Source: Rathayibacter iranicus NCPPB 2253 = VKM Ac-1602
Lineage (GTDB): Bacteria > Actinomycetota > Actinomycetes > Actinomycetales > Microbacteriaceae
Assembly (NCBI RefSeq): GCF_003149025.1
Contig: NZ_QGDV01000004.1
Coordinates: 1-64,000, forward strand
Length of the DNA stretch: 64,000 bases
Direction of reading: 5' to 3'
The number at the start of each line of letters is the position of its first letter. The first letter of the stretch is position 1. Shown here piece after piece: positions 8,800 to 20,783 of the stretch. The notes beneath the pieces were generated by a model that was not told the origin of the DNA, searched no databases, and saw only the letters and a list, made by a program, of their open reading frames with translations. Made by a program: the position numbers and the translations under genes.

Positions 8800-8962
8800 C
8801 AGAGGCTGGCGCCGTCGTCATGCGCCTGCGTGTGCGCGGCGAGGAACTCGGCTTGATAGCGATAGGGCAGGTTAGAGGTGTGCTCACGGGCGAGGCCCCG
8901 ACGGACGAGCTGCTCGTTGAAGAGGGGGCCGCCGGGGATCCAGACGGACGGCTGAGGCTTTG
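8800..8962 (-). pseudogene. Thermonuclease (SNase-like) C-terminal remnant
   Basis: Read on the minus strand, this stretch gives V-W-I-P-G-G-P-L-F-N-E-Q-L-V-R-R-G-L-A-R and then Y-R-Y-Q-A-E-F-L-A-A, followed by G-A-S-L-W-S-A-C. That is the hallmark end of SNase-fold nucleases (strand, N-E-x-L-V-x-x-G-x-A-R, long helix, G-x-x-L-W). The catalytic N-terminal part is missing; an IS3-family fragment starts within about 50 bp of the break. The 3' end is not clear because the frame runs on into non-conserved sequence. Confidence 0.55.
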
Positions 8963-9005
8963 GTTGACTCCTGGTGCGTGGTGGCTGATGGTCGCTGCTG
9001 GAAAG

Positions 9006-9245
9006 ATGGTTGTCGTGCCTAAGCCGTATCCGGAAGAGTTTCGACGGGATGTCGTCGCGGTCGCGCGGAGAAGTGAAACGCCTCTAGCGCAGGTCACGAA
9101 GGACTTCGGGATCTCGGAGAACTCGATAATGAACTGGATGAAGAAGGCCGCTATCGAGAACGGGGCCAAGCCCGGAGTCACGGCGGCCGAGTCGACCGAC
9201 GTGCGCAGACGGCTCGCGGCGACCATGGTGTACGGGCCGCCATAA
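9006..9245 (+). pseudogene. IS3-family transposase OrfA, truncated
   Basis: From ATG 9006 the frame begins MVVVPKPYPEEFRRDVV and continues with a helix-turn-helix (LAQVTKDFGISENSIMNWMKKA) and G-A-K-P-G-V-T, all typical of IS3-family OrfA. Homology stops after about 66 residues, where normal OrfA would continue into the leucine-zipper part; the last ~14 residues are unrelated. No OrfB follows. The IS left end probably lies around 8960-9000. This is a remnant and cannot encode active transposase. Confidence 0.7.
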
Positions 9246-9525
9246 ACCCAAGCTCGGTAAGAAAATGTATAAAGGAAGTGGCCGAGACGGTGAGCGTGTC
9301 CACGCGGTGACTCAGATAGCGGCAAGTCTTACCGCGAGCCGCCCTCCATCTGTTATCGCCACCTCAGCTCCTCCTAGGTTCGAGATGGCGTATCACTGAG
9401 CGAGAACGATTACTGACGAGCTAGATCCCATGAAAGACGCCCTAAGATCCGGGTGACCGCGAGCGCGCCAAGCTAATGGTCCGGCCCAGCATCTATGATG
9501 CGCTAGCCCCATTTGACCTGACATG
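9246..9525. other. Intergenic accessory DNA without a recognisable gene
   Basis: About 280 bp of mixed composition between the truncated OrfA and a small membrane protein gene. I see no intact frame and no convincing structural RNA. A weak 6-bp G/C stem with a long loop around 9504-9536 may end transcription of the minus-strand gene. Confidence 0.4.
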
Positions 9526-9891
9526 TTACGGGGCTTTGATATGCGCGTGTTCTTCCGTGTCACCAAGGCTTTCGCGTTTCTGGGCACGGTAAGAGCGGCG
9601 TAGGTATCCAGTGAAATCCTGCCAGATCAGCTCCCGTGTTGATAGTGCCTGGTTGGGCGGGACGTCTTTCCACAGAATTCCACCGTAGACATAATTGCCT
9701 ACTAGTAGCGAGACAAGTAATACTATTCCACTAAAGAGAAGTGCTGGCCATACGAAGATCAGGACGGCTATCGTCATAGTAATCAACAATAAAATTGCAA
9801 TTGCGGGTGCCATCCGACTTTGCGGCACGCGCGTGGTCGCAAGCAAAACACCCAAGCACACACCTACAAGGATGATCAATAAATATATCAC
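9526..9891 (-). CDS. Small membrane protein, unknown function
   Basis: 121 residues with a hydrophobic N-terminal half forming two or three membrane helices (about 1-20, 27-48 and 50-70), then a charged cytoplasmic tail. GTG start at 9891 with GGAG nine bases upstream. It is noticeably AT-richer than core genes around it. It follows a frameshifted secreted-protein gene on the same strand by 32 bp, so the two probably formed an operon. I recognise no family. Confidence 0.55.
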   Translation of the reverse strand: MIYLLIILVGVCLGVLLATTRVPQSRMAPAIAILLLITMTIAVLIFVWPALLFSGIVLLVSLLVGNYVYGGILWKDVPPNQALSTRELIWQDFTGYLRRSYRAQKRESLGDTEEHAHIKAP

Positions 9892-9923
9892 GAGGTCTCC
9901 GCTCGTTTGCGAACCGGCAGTGG

Positions 9924-10816
9924 TCAGTTACATTCCGGGGAAAGCCATCGCATCGCTATAGGGGCGGGTACGGCCGCAACGAAAACGCACTGGTCTTCGT
10001 TCGCTGCCAACCCTGCTTGAATTCCCCAGTCTGCGCTAGCGACGATGCAAAACGTTTGCAGCGCGCCAGAAGGAATTTTGCCACACAATGCTCCCGCCCC
10101 TGCTGCGGCGGCGAGGTTCTTGGTCTCTGTCTTACTGAAGCCCGCGCCGTAGGCAGTGTTATACCACTGCCATGTGGGATCGGCGACAATGGGGCAGGAG
10201 GTGGCGTCAGTGGGTTCAACGACCTGAATTAGCGTGTCTCCTTGCGCCTCATAGTGAGTGGGCACCTCGTCTCCGTTCGCATCGCGGGCCCATGCCGGCG
10301 CGATGCTGAAGGATGTGAAAGATCCGGCCTCATCAAAACCAACGGCCCAGAATTGTCCAGCGGCATCTTTAGCCACCTGATAGCGATCTCCTACGGAATA
10401 TACAAACTCATGAGCTGATGACGGAGAATTGATTACTGTCTGGATTCGGACGGCACCGCTGTCGAGGGACTGCACAGTTGCGGCCACACCATCCCGCTCC
10501 GGAAACACGACGGTGCTGTCAGCTGCAACCATACCGCGATTCACTGCGAGCCCTTGAGGCAGGGATACCTTTAGCAAGGTACCTGGCCCATGCACCGGAA
10601 TCGGCGCAGACGGATCAAGTGAGAATTCATCTCCAGAAACAATTTGACCTTGGTGAGGAGCAACTTCTGCGACGAGCGTCGAAATCTGATTTGCATTTTC
10701 ACCGCCGCCGCTTCGGTCTCGTTTGCTTTCATTTCTACAGCATGGGCGCTGGTGCCGACCCCAGCGAGTAGGAGAGCGCTGCTCGCAACAACAAGTGCTT
10801 TGGTGCCGAACCTCAT
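9924..10816 (-). pseudogene. Secreted protein of unknown function, frameshifted
   Basis: The first frame (10816 down) encodes a signal peptide (MRFGTKALVVASSALLLAG, cleavage near A-H-A). The second frame (ending at 9924) encodes the rest, including D-P-T-W-Q-W-Y-N-T-A-Y-G-A-G-F-S and a Cys-containing end. The frames meet near 10700 in a GCG repeat: adding one G there joins them into one protein of about 297 residues. The family is one I associate with actinobacterial secreted proteins, function unknown. It has a good ribosome site (AAGGAG) and a clear promoter. The shift could be real decay, slippage or a sequencing error. Confidence 0.6.
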
Positions 10817-10868
10817 TGGTGATTCTCCTTCGTGTTTCTGACCACTTCAGGTCGCCTACGCCACATCC

Positions 10869-10897
10869 TGTGTACTCTGGGTTACAGCCGTGGTCAA
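10869..10897 (-). promoter_or_regulatory. Sigma70-type promoter of the frameshifted secreted-protein gene
   Basis: On the minus strand TTGACC (10892-10897) and TACACA (10869-10874) are separated by 17 bp. The predicted start lies about 45 bases before the ATG. Confidence 0.5.
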
Positions 10898-10974
10898 GGA
10901 AAAAGAAATGTTGTAAGCAAGCTCTAATCCGGTCCGCGCGACTTCACCTGTATCTGCGTCTCGAGATCGTCACC

Positions 10975-11426
10975 TGGAGCGAGGTCACCTACCACCGAAG
11001 ACGCTGACAATGCGGCCTGGGTCACCCACCCCGATCAAGTTTGAGATGATCAACATCCCCGCACCCGGGGCATCGCGAATGAGTCAACGAAACCCTCAGC
11101 AGCCCCTGACGCCTGTCGCTCAGGACCAATAATTCGACCAGTATGAGTCGCATACGGCCGCATGGATCGTTGCTGGTGGTGAGAACTTTTTTACTCGTCT
11201 AAGTGCCGGGTTCCAGCCGGCGGACCCGCCTCCGACGCGTCGGTCTTCGCGACGCGCGGTCAAAGCGCTCTTCGGCGGGTCCGGCCGTGGCCGTTCAAGC
11301 CGTTAACCAGCGAGACCCGTCGATCCGCGTATGTATAGGGGGCGAGTCCGCTGCTTCAGATGACGGGGGAGGACCGTACCCGTTTGGTCGACTCGGGCAT
11401 GTGTTGCTGGGGTTCTCGGGCCATAG
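10975..11426. other. Accessory DNA without a recognisable gene
   Basis: About 450 bp between the secreted-protein promoter and IS3-family fragments. Open frames exist but none has a convincing start, ribosome site or recognisable product. It probably contains scrambled IS ends. Confidence 0.35.
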
Positions 11427-11618
11427 GAGACTACTTCCACGGGTTCCACCCGACGAAGCTTCACCGAGGAATATGAGCGCGACGCCGTCGCGCTCATCAG
11501 TGAAGGCGGCTATTCCGTCGCAGAAGTCGCGAGACAGACTGACATAAGCGAGACCAGTATCAGAAAGTGGATGGCGAAAGCCGGTCTACCCGCCCACCGA
11601 GCCGGGCGGCGACGATGA
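11427..11618 (+). pseudogene. IS3-family transposase OrfA remnant (second type)
   Basis: The frame from after TAG 11424-11426 to TGA 11616-11618 contains R-R-S-F-T-E-E-Y-E-R-D-A-V-A-L-I and a helix-turn-helix (VAEVARQTDISETSIRKWM), characteristic of IS3-family OrfA. No proper start codon is present and it stops earlier than a full OrfA. It differs in sequence from the fragment at 9006, so two distinct IS3 elements were involved. Confidence 0.65.
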
Positions 11619-11648
11619 CGAGCCTGTGACAGGGGTGGCCGTGCGGAG

Positions 11649-11948
11649 TTGAAGCGTCTTCGACGTGAGCGCGCGCCTATGAGATGCAGATCGACTTCGC
11701 ACACAAGTATCGACCTGGTTTGCGAGCGGCCAGCGGTAATACTCGCTGCCATCGCGGACTGGGCAGCATCCCACGCCTACCCCGTCGCCTTCATGTGTCA
11801 CGAACTTCAGGTGTCGAAATCAGGGTTCCGCGCCTGGCAGAAAAGAGCAGTCAACGCTCGGGCGCTCAACAACGAGTCTCTACTTGCGGTCATTAGCGAC
11901 GCACACACGTCCCCGAACGGTCATCCGGGAATGCGCCGCGATGCATGA
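11649..11948 (+). pseudogene. IS3-family transposase OrfB, N-terminal remnant
   Basis: This frame starts with a K-R-L-R-R-E-R segment and continues into P-V-A-F-M-C-H-E-L-Q-V-S-K-S-G-F-R-A-W-Q, the HTH_21 region at the start of IS3 OrfB. It breaks off at G-H-P-G-M-R-R-D-A, before the DDE catalytic core, where it meets the secA terminator. It lies just downstream of the OrfA remnant, as in an intact element. Confidence 0.7.
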
Positions 11949-11958
11949 GCGAACGACG

Positions 11959-12000
11959 ACGACGCCCCGGCTCCCGCTGGTGCGGGACCGGGGCCGTCGT
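11959..12000 (-). terminator. secA terminator
   Basis: A long G/C-rich hairpin (ACGACGCCCCGG... paired with ...CCGGGGCCGTCGT, one bulge) begins a few bases past the secA stop codon on the minus strand. Confidence 0.65.
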
Positions 12001-12012
12001 CATGGCGGCGTG

Positions 12013-14814
<2,802 letters not shown>

Positions 14815-14958
14815 GGGGTACTCCAAATAAGTAGAAGACTGAGGCCGCGCGCCGAAGCGCGGACCGCGACCAGCCTAGCCGGGGCCGGCCGTGGTCGGCC
14901 CGAGCCTCGTGTCCGCCCTGGGCGGACTCCCGGCCTGCTCGGCGCGCGCAGACGCGCA

Positions 14959-14983
14959 AGGGCCCCGATGCGGAGCACCGGGG
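14959..14983 (-). terminator. hpf terminator
   Basis: A 7-bp G/C stem (GGCCCCG with CGGGGCC) and 11-nt loop lie just past the hpf stop codon on the minus strand, upstream of secA. Confidence 0.6.
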
Positions 14984-15000
14984 CCTCTCGTGCTCGTCGA

Positions 15001-15687
15001 TCAGCTGGCCGTCTGCTCGGCCAGCTCGTCGGTCTCGTCGCCCAGCCCGATCACTCCGTAGTCCCAGCCTTTGCGGCGGTAGACGACGCTCGGTCGATCC
15101 GTCTCGGAGTCGATGAAGAGGTAGAAGTCGTGCCCCACGAGTTCCATGTAGTCGACGGCGTCGTCGACCGTCATCGACACGGAGGCGAAGACTTTTTTGC
15201 GGATGACGACGGGGCAGTACGGCTCATCGACTTCGTCCTCTACCGGCTCCGGCTCCGACGCCTGCACGGGGACCACGCCGGTGCTGAGCTGCTCCAGCAC
15301 CGCGGCATCGGCGGGCTGGATGGCGACGACGCTGAAGTCGTCGGCGGCCGCGTCGCGGAGTGACGTCGGCCGATGCTGGCCGCGATGGACTTTCCTCCGG
15401 TCCTTCGCTCGTCGGACGCGTTCGAGGAGGCGCCCGATGGCGACGTCGAAGGCCGCGTACTTGTCAGCCCCGCTCGCCTCGGCCCGCACGACGGGGCCTT
15501 TGCCGATCAGCGTGAGTTCTACCCGGTCGCCGCCGCTCGCACCCTTGCCCTCGGCGTGGCGACTCGCCTTGATCTCGAGTGCGAGAGCACGATCGGCGAG
15601 ATGCGCCACCTTGTCCGACTTCTCCGTCGCGTACGCGCGGAAACGATCGGTGATGTCGATGTTGCGTCCTGTGATGTCGATGTCCAT
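15001..15687 (-). CDS. hpf: Ribosome hibernation promoting factor, long form
   Basis: 228 residues. The N-terminal HPF/RaiA domain (MDIDITGRNIDITDRFRAYA) binds the 30S decoding region. A charged linker (~105-160) leads to the C-terminal dimerisation domain (D-D-A-V-D-Y-M-E-L-V-G-H-D-F-Y-L-F and V-V-Y-R-R-K-G-W-D-Y-G-V-I-G), which makes 100S ribosome dimers. Long form is normal in actinobacteria lacking RMF. The start has GGGAGG eight bases upstream. Position between comF and secA matches Rv3241c. Confidence 0.96.
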   Translation of the reverse strand: MDIDITGRNIDITDRFRAYATEKSDKVAHLADRALALEIKASRHAEGKGASGGDRVELTLIGKGPVVRAEASGADKYAAFDVAIGRLLERVRRAKDRRKVHRGQHRPTSLRDAAADDFSVVAIQPADAAVLEQLSTGVVPVQASEPEPVEDEVDEPYCPVVIRKKVFASVSMTVDDAVDYMELVGHDFYLFIDSETDRPSVVYRRKGWDYGVIGLGDETDELAEQTAS

Positions 15688-15789
15688 GACAACCTCCCAG
15701 TCGAGTACGGCGTGCCGCCTTGCTCCGGGGCGGACCGTTCACGCCGTGACCCCACCGTAGACCCCGGTCACCGGATCGTCACCGGGTGT

Positions 15790-16461
15790 TCATCGAGACG
15801 CGCCTGATATCGGCTCCGATCGCAGCGGGGTACCAGCTAGTGCGACCGCGCCGCGCACCGCGGCGCCTGCCGCACGTACTGCGCGCCGCAGTTCGAGCAG
15901 GGTCGCCCCCGAGGTGACGATGTCGTCGACGAGCACGACCCCCGGCGCGCCTGCAAGAGACCGGCGGGCGCGAAAGGCACCGTCGAGGTTGCCACGGCGC
16001 TCGACGCGACCCAAGCCGACCTGGTCGCGGAGAGTGCGCGTGCGACGCAACGAACTCTCGACGCGCCCGCCGGCACCCGCCACGAGGAGCGCGACCGGAT
16101 CGATGCCGCGGCGCACACGGCTCGCGTAGGAGCCAGGTGGCGCGATCAGCGGCGCGGGACTCCCGTGGAGCGCGGCACTGAGCGCCGGTCGCAGGACACT
16201 GGCGAGCGGGCGGACAGCGGCCGTACGACCCTCCTCTTTGAGCGCGAGGACGAGCCTGCGGACCACTCCCGCGTAGGGCGCGCCCGTGACCACTTCGAGC
16301 GGATCATCCGGCGGGCCGAGTGAGCGCCGCGTCATCGCCGCCGACTCGGCCAGCTCCCGCGCGCAGGGGGCGCAGGGCACCCGGGACACGGCCGCGCCGC
16401 AGGCCGGGCAGTCGAGCGGGAGGAGGACGGCGAGGGCATCGAGGAGGTGATCGGTCAGCAT
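15790..16461 (-). CDS. ComF-family phosphoribosyltransferase-like protein
   Basis: 223 residues. The N-terminus has C-P-A-C-G and C-A-P-C cysteine pairs (zinc ribbon), and the C-terminus has a type I PRPP motif (V-V-L-V-D-D-I-V-T-S-G-A-T). ComF proteins act in DNA uptake or processing in some bacteria; in actinobacteria the role is not settled. It lies between hpf and lpqB, as Rv3242c does. It is the first gene of a probable run into hpf, with about 100 bp between them. Confidence 0.9.
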   Translation of the reverse strand: MLTDHLLDALAVLLPLDCPACGAAVSRVPCAPCARELAESAAMTRRSLGPPDDPLEVVTGAPYAGVVRRLVLALKEEGRTAAVRPLASVLRPALSAALHGSPAPLIAPPGSYASRVRRGIDPVALLVAGAGGRVESSLRRTRTLRDQVGLGRVERRGNLDGAFRARRSLAGAPGVVLVDDIVTSGATLLELRRAVRAAGAAVRGAVALAGTPLRSEPISGASR

Positions 16462-16552
16462 TCCTCCACACTGTCGGGGCGGCGAGCCAAGCGGCGCCCG
16501 GAACGACCCTTCCGGGACGATTTGAGGGTGTAACGGACCTGTGGAGGAGCGT

Positions 16553-18259
16553 TCAGGATCCCATGCCGGTCTGCGCCGCGAGCAAGCGGATGTCGGTCGC
16601 GATCGTCTGCCAGGCCGACCCGCGCTGCTGCCGCAGCTCGCCGCCCTCGGCGAGGAGGCGGATCTGGGTGGACGCGTTGCCGGCCGCGATCTGCACGGTG
16701 CCGGTGGTGGTGCCCAGCGGAGTGGCTCCGCCGCCGAGGAGATTCATGGTGACGGTGTCCTCCCCCGTCGATCCGCGAACGACCGCAACCACGTCGAGCT
16801 CATCGGCCCACGCGGCGGTGATGGCGGTGCCGAGCAGGGAGCGGAGGACGACCGGCTCGCCGACCGCGACCGGATCGCCGTCGCGTGAGCGGGTGATGCC
16901 GGCGACGAGTACCGTCGCCTGCTGCCCATCCTGCGCCAGCGCGAGCATCCGCGTGCCGTCGCGCGAGACGGCGATCGAAGCGAGCGACTCGATTTCACTC
17001 CACGCAGTCGCGACCTGCATGGAGCGGGAGCCGTCGGCCGTGTAGGCGACCAGCTGTCCGGGCGAGCCGCCGGGCACCGACCAGACATAGCCGGACGGGT
17101 CGATCGTCGGCGCGATCAGCCCCGACCGTGCGTCGAGGAGTACGTCGCCGCGCTCGGGATCGAGCAGGCTCACTCCGGCGTCTGAGAGCACCGCAGCGGA
17201 GGCGTTCGAGTCGGCACCGCGTTGCGCGCCGAGCACGGCGGCCCGTGGATCGAGGTCCTGGATCCGCTCCGACAGGCCGGTCTTCGCGAGGCCGGACGAA
17301 CCGAGGAAGCCGAACCCGTCCTCCGTCAGCACCAGTGGCCGGGTGTCGACCCGTGGCGACACCGGTAGGCCACTGACTTCTGCGGAGACGTCGATCGGGT
17401 TCTGCTCGACCGAGAGAGCGACTCCGGTCACGTTGGACACGTTCGCGAGGCTGCGGTTGAGCTGGAGCGCCATCAGCCGCCACTGGCGCTGGTCGGCCTC
17501 GAGCGCAGCCGGGTTCAGATCGACCACGGCGCGCTGCGACTCGACCGGGACGGTCTCGGCGGCGAGCGCCGTCCCCGTGGGAAATGCCGAGACGACCGCG
17601 GCGGAGTCGCGCAGCCAGGGCGTGGGTCCGCGCAGCAGTTCCGTCACGATGGTCGTGCTGGTCGAGCTGTCGGCGCGGGAGGCGAACCAGCGCAGGTCGG
17701 GCACGAGGTAGCGGTAACTCGGGTCGAAGAAGTAGAGCGCATGGGTTGAGAAGACCTGCTCGAAAGTGGTGCGATCGATCACGACTCCGCTCGGCGGTGC
17801 ACTGATGCGCCACTGGCCGTTTTCCTGGACGAAGCCGTAGTCGAGGGTCAGCGCGGCCGTGGTGGCGACATCGGCGTAAACCCCTGTCGCGTCCACTTCG
17901 GCCACGGGAGTGATCGTGAGGGAGAGTGTCGACGCCGACAGGGAGGCGGAGGAGCGCTGGCCCTCGTCGACGGTCACGTGCTCGCCCGGCGTCCAGGCGG
18001 CTCCGGTGGAGAGGAACTCGCGGGCGATCTTGTAGTTGCTCTGCGGACTCGACGCGGCGTCGATGAAGCCGGTGAGGATGTCGCGCTGCGACGCACCGAC
18101 GGCGGGGCCCGACGGGAGGAAGTCGTATTGCAGGTCTTGTGGCGCCGGATCCGGCCGTCCGACTCCGACGTCTCCGGAACGCGGGATGCCCGCACAGCCG
18201 GCCAGGCCGAGGGCAAGGAGCGCAGCGACAGCCGCCGCCCGGAGCGCGCCGCGCCTCAC
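16553..18259 (-). CDS. lpqB: Lipoprotein LpqB (MtrAB accessory)
   Basis: 568 residues. A signal peptide ends in a lipobox (L-A-G-C, Cys22), so the protein is anchored to the outer face of the membrane. The body has the GerMN-like domain in the first half and a beta-propeller-like C-terminal half with weak repeats, the LpqB plan. LpqB binds the sensor domain of MtrB. The start is GTG 18257-18259, overlapping the mtrB stop (GTGA), which indicates translational coupling. The longer upstream frame merely shadows mtrB. Confidence 0.95.
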   Translation of the reverse strand: MRRGALRAAAVAALLALGLAGCAGIPRSGDVGVGRPDPAPQDLQYDFLPSGPAVGASQRDILTGFIDAASSPQSNYKIAREFLSTGAAWTPGEHVTVDEGQRSSASLSASTLSLTITPVAEVDATGVYADVATTAALTLDYGFVQENGQWRISAPPSGVVIDRTTFEQVFSTHALYFFDPSYRYLVPDLRWFASRADSSTSTTIVTELLRGPTPWLRDSAAVVSAFPTGTALAAETVPVESQRAVVDLNPAALEADQRQWRLMALQLNRSLANVSNVTGVALSVEQNPIDVSAEVSGLPVSPRVDTRPLVLTEDGFGFLGSSGLAKTGLSERIQDLDPRAAVLGAQRGADSNASAAVLSDAGVSLLDPERGDVLLDARSGLIAPTIDPSGYVWSVPGGSPGQLVAYTADGSRSMQVATAWSEIESLASIAVSRDGTRMLALAQDGQQATVLVAGITRSRDGDPVAVGEPVVLRSLLGTAITAAWADELDVVAVVRGSTGEDTVTMNLLGGGATPLGTTTGTVQIAAGNASTQIRLLAEGGELRQQRGSAWQTIATDIRLLAAQTGMGS

Positions 18260-19899
18260 GGGAGGACCTCCGCCGTCTGCACGGGCGGCAGAACGATCGG
18301 CCCGCTGTAGGCCTGCTCCCCTGCGTCGACCGGGGGTAACGCGAGCGGGGAGGAGTCGATCCGCTCGCCGCGGTGCCGCGGAAGGGTGAGGCGGAAGCAC
18401 GCGCCGCGACCGGTCGTCGACCAGACCTGCAGCCAGCCGTGATGCAGGGCCGTGTCCTCCTGCGCGATGGAGAGGCCAAGTCCCGTGCCGCCCAGGGTTC
18501 GGCGGCGGGAGGGGTCGGCTCGCCAGAAGCGGTCGAACACGCGGACCACCTCCTCGGAGTTCATGCCGTGACCGTAATCGCGGACGGCAAGGGCCACGGC
18601 GCTCGCATTGCTGTCGACGGTGACGATAATCTCGCGGCCATCGCCGTGCTCGATCGCGTTGCCGAGCAGGTTGCGCACGATCCGGCGGATACGACGCGGA
18701 TCAAGCTCGGCATCGAAGTAGCCGCCCGGTGCCGAAAGAGTGAGCCGGGAGCCGTTTGTCTCGGCGATCCCTCGCATCGCCTCGATTTCGTCCCCCACGA
18801 GACGCACCAGGTTCACCGGCTCGAGCTCGAGTTCGGCCGAACCGGCGTCGTGGCGCGAAATCTCGAGCAGGTCCGCCAGGAGGCTCTCGAACCGGCCGAT
18901 CTGGCCGTGCAGGAGCTCGACGGTGCGCTCAGCGACCGGAGGGAAGCCCTCGCGCTGGTCGTAGAGGACGTCGCCGGCGAGCTTCATCGTGGTGAGCGGT
19001 GTCCGCAGCTCGTGGGACACGTCCGAGACGAAGCGCTGCTGCACCTGGCTCAGGGTGGCTAGCTCGCTGATCCTGTCCTGCAGGCTGTCGGCCATGCCGT
19101 TGAAGGAGCGAGCGAGGGTCGCGATCACGTCCTGCCCGCGCTCCGGGATGCGCACGTCGAAATCGCCGGCGGCCAGTCGTTGGCTGGTGTCGGCGGCGAC
19201 CCGCACCGGTGCGACGATGATCCGCACGACCACCCAGCTGACTGCACCGATGAGCAAGACGAGCAGGACGCCGGCGATGTTGAGCACCTGCTGCACGAAC
19301 TGGAGGGTCCGCTCGGCGTCGGCGAGGGAGTAGCCGATATAGAGCTCGTAGCGCCCTGCCGAACTCGGCAGATCGAGGGTCGAGCCCACGAGAATGCCGG
19401 GCTGCTGCCTCCCGGAGCCGTCGAGCGTGACCGACTGCCAGTACTGACCATCGGAGCCGGCCTGCACCCGCTCCCGCAGCGCGGTACTGATGATGCCGTT
19501 CTGAAGCTCGCGGTTGTAGACGTCCTGCGGAGCGAGCGAGGACACCTCCTGTTCCGGCGAGCGGACGACAGCGATGAGGGCGGAGGAGGAGGCGTCGCGC
19601 ACCGCGGTCCGTACCGAACTCATCACCTCCTCCATGTCCTGGCGAGTCGAGACAGTCGCCGCGTCGAGATAGCCCTGAGCCGCCCGGGTAGCGCGCGCGG
19701 TGTCGCCGGTGACCTGCGTGAGCCGCGACTGGAAGAGGTTGTCGCTGATGCTGTAGGAGAGGTAGATCCCCGTCGAGCCGATGGCGATGCCGCTGAGGAG
19801 CACCGTGATCGCGACCGCGCGAAACTGCAACGACGTGCGCCACACCCGCAGCACACGGCCGGGCCAGCGGCGCAGAGCGGGAATGGAGGATCGGGGCAC
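18256..19899 (-). CDS. mtrB: Two-component sensor histidine kinase MtrB
   Basis: 547 residues. Two membrane helices (about 28-48 and 207-229) flank an extracytoplasmic sensor domain. HAMP (~230-285), HisKA with S-D-V-S-H-E-L-R-T-P (phospho-His296) and HATPase_c with the N box (N-L-L-G-N-A-I-E-H) and G-T-G-L-G-L-S follow. The system controls cell wall turnover, division and osmotic responses in actinobacteria. GTG start two bases after the mtrA stop. Part of the mtrA-mtrB-lpqB operon. Confidence 0.97.
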   Translation of the reverse strand: MPRSSIPALRRWPGRVLRVWRTSLQFRAVAITVLLSGIAIGSTGIYLSYSISDNLFQSRLTQVTGDTARATRAAQGYLDAATVSTRQDMEEVMSSVRTAVRDASSSALIAVVRSPEQEVSSLAPQDVYNRELQNGIISTALRERVQAGSDGQYWQSVTLDGSGRQQPGILVGSTLDLPSSAGRYELYIGYSLADAERTLQFVQQVLNIAGVLLVLLIGAVSWVVVRIIVAPVRVAADTSQRLAAGDFDVRIPERGQDVIATLARSFNGMADSLQDRISELATLSQVQQRFVSDVSHELRTPLTTMKLAGDVLYDQREGFPPVAERTVELLHGQIGRFESLLADLLEISRHDAGSAELELEPVNLVRLVGDEIEAMRGIAETNGSRLTLSAPGGYFDAELDPRRIRRIVRNLLGNAIEHGDGREIIVTVDSNASAVALAVRDYGHGMNSEEVVRVFDRFWRADPSRRRTLGGTGLGLSIAQEDTALHHGWLQVWSTTGRGACFRLTLPRHRGERIDSSPLALPPVDAGEQAYSGPIVLPPVQTAEVLP

Positions 19900-19901
19900 A
19901 G

Positions 19902-20588
19902 TCAGCTCGGTTGGATGGCGCCGGCGCGGTAGCCCACGCCGCGCACGGTCGTCACGATCCGAGGGTCATCCGGGTCCTTCTCGACCTTCGCGCGCAACCG
20001 CTGGACGTGCACGTTGACCAGCCGAGTGTCGGCCTTGTAGTGGTAGCCCCAGACCTGCTCGAGCAGCATCTCGCGGGTGAACACCTGCTGCGGCTTCGAG
20101 GCGAGGGCGAGGAGCAGGTCGAACTCGAGCGGAGTGAGACCGATGCGGGTGTCGCCGCGGCGCACCTCGTGCCCGGCGACGTCCAGGCTCAGATCCCCCA
20201 CCTGCAGCACGGCATTCGCCGCAGCCGACGCAGGACGCAGCCGGGTTTTGATCCGCGCGACCAGCTCCTTGGGGTCGAAGGGCTTGACCATGTAGTCGTC
20301 GGCGCCTGACTCGAGGCCCTGCACCACGTCCGCGGTATCCGACTTGGCGGTGAGCATGATGACCGGGGCGCCGGACTCCGCTCGGATTGCGCGACAGACC
20401 TCAATGCCGTCGATGCCGGGCAGCATGAGATCCAGCAGGACGAGGTCGGGGCGGGCCCGCCGGAAGGCCTCGAGCGCGCCTGTCCCGTCGGCGCAGAAGG
20501 ACACGTCGTAGTCCTCTGCGCGCAGGACGATGCCGATCATCTCAGCGAGGGCGGCGTCATCATCGACCACCAGGATGCTCGCGCTCAT
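19902..20588 (-). CDS. mtrA: Response regulator MtrA
   Basis: 228 residues. Receiver domain with the acidic pair D-D-D near the N-terminus, phosphoacceptor Asp53 (L-L-D-L-M-L-P-G), conserved Lys in M-V-K-P-F-D, and a C-terminal OmpR/PhoB winged helix (D-T-R-L-V-N-V-H-V-Q-R-L-R-A-K). ATG 20586-20588 gives the usual MSASILVVDDD start; the in-frame extension upstream is not conserved in type. First gene of mtrA-mtrB-lpqB. Confidence 0.97.
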   Translation of the reverse strand: MSASILVVDDDAALAEMIGIVLRAEDYDVSFCADGTGALEAFRRARPDLVLLDLMLPGIDGIEVCRAIRAESGAPVIMLTAKSDTADVVQGLESGADDYMVKPFDPKELVARIKTRLRPASAAANAVLQVGDLSLDVAGHEVRRGDTRIGLTPLEFDLLLALASKPQQVFTREMLLEQVWGYHYKADTRLVNVHVQRLRAKVEKDPDDPRIVTTVRGVGYRAGAIQPS

Positions 20589-20783
20589 CGTCCTCGTCCT
20601 CGTCTCGGGTCGCGTCCCTGCGCTGACCGCGCGGGCTCCTTCTCGCATCGCATCCCCTGATGGGTGCACGCGGTGACCGACTCAGGCTAACCGACGCGGG
20701 ACGGGGAAGGGCCGGGAGCCCCCACACCGCTTCGGAGGACGGACAGCGACGGGAGAGGACCGCTCCGGCGAGCCTGTGACAGC

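Noticed and set aside
18260-18400. N-terminal extension of LpqB by 47 residues
   Set aside because: Lies inside mtrB in another frame and would place the lipobox far from the N-terminus.
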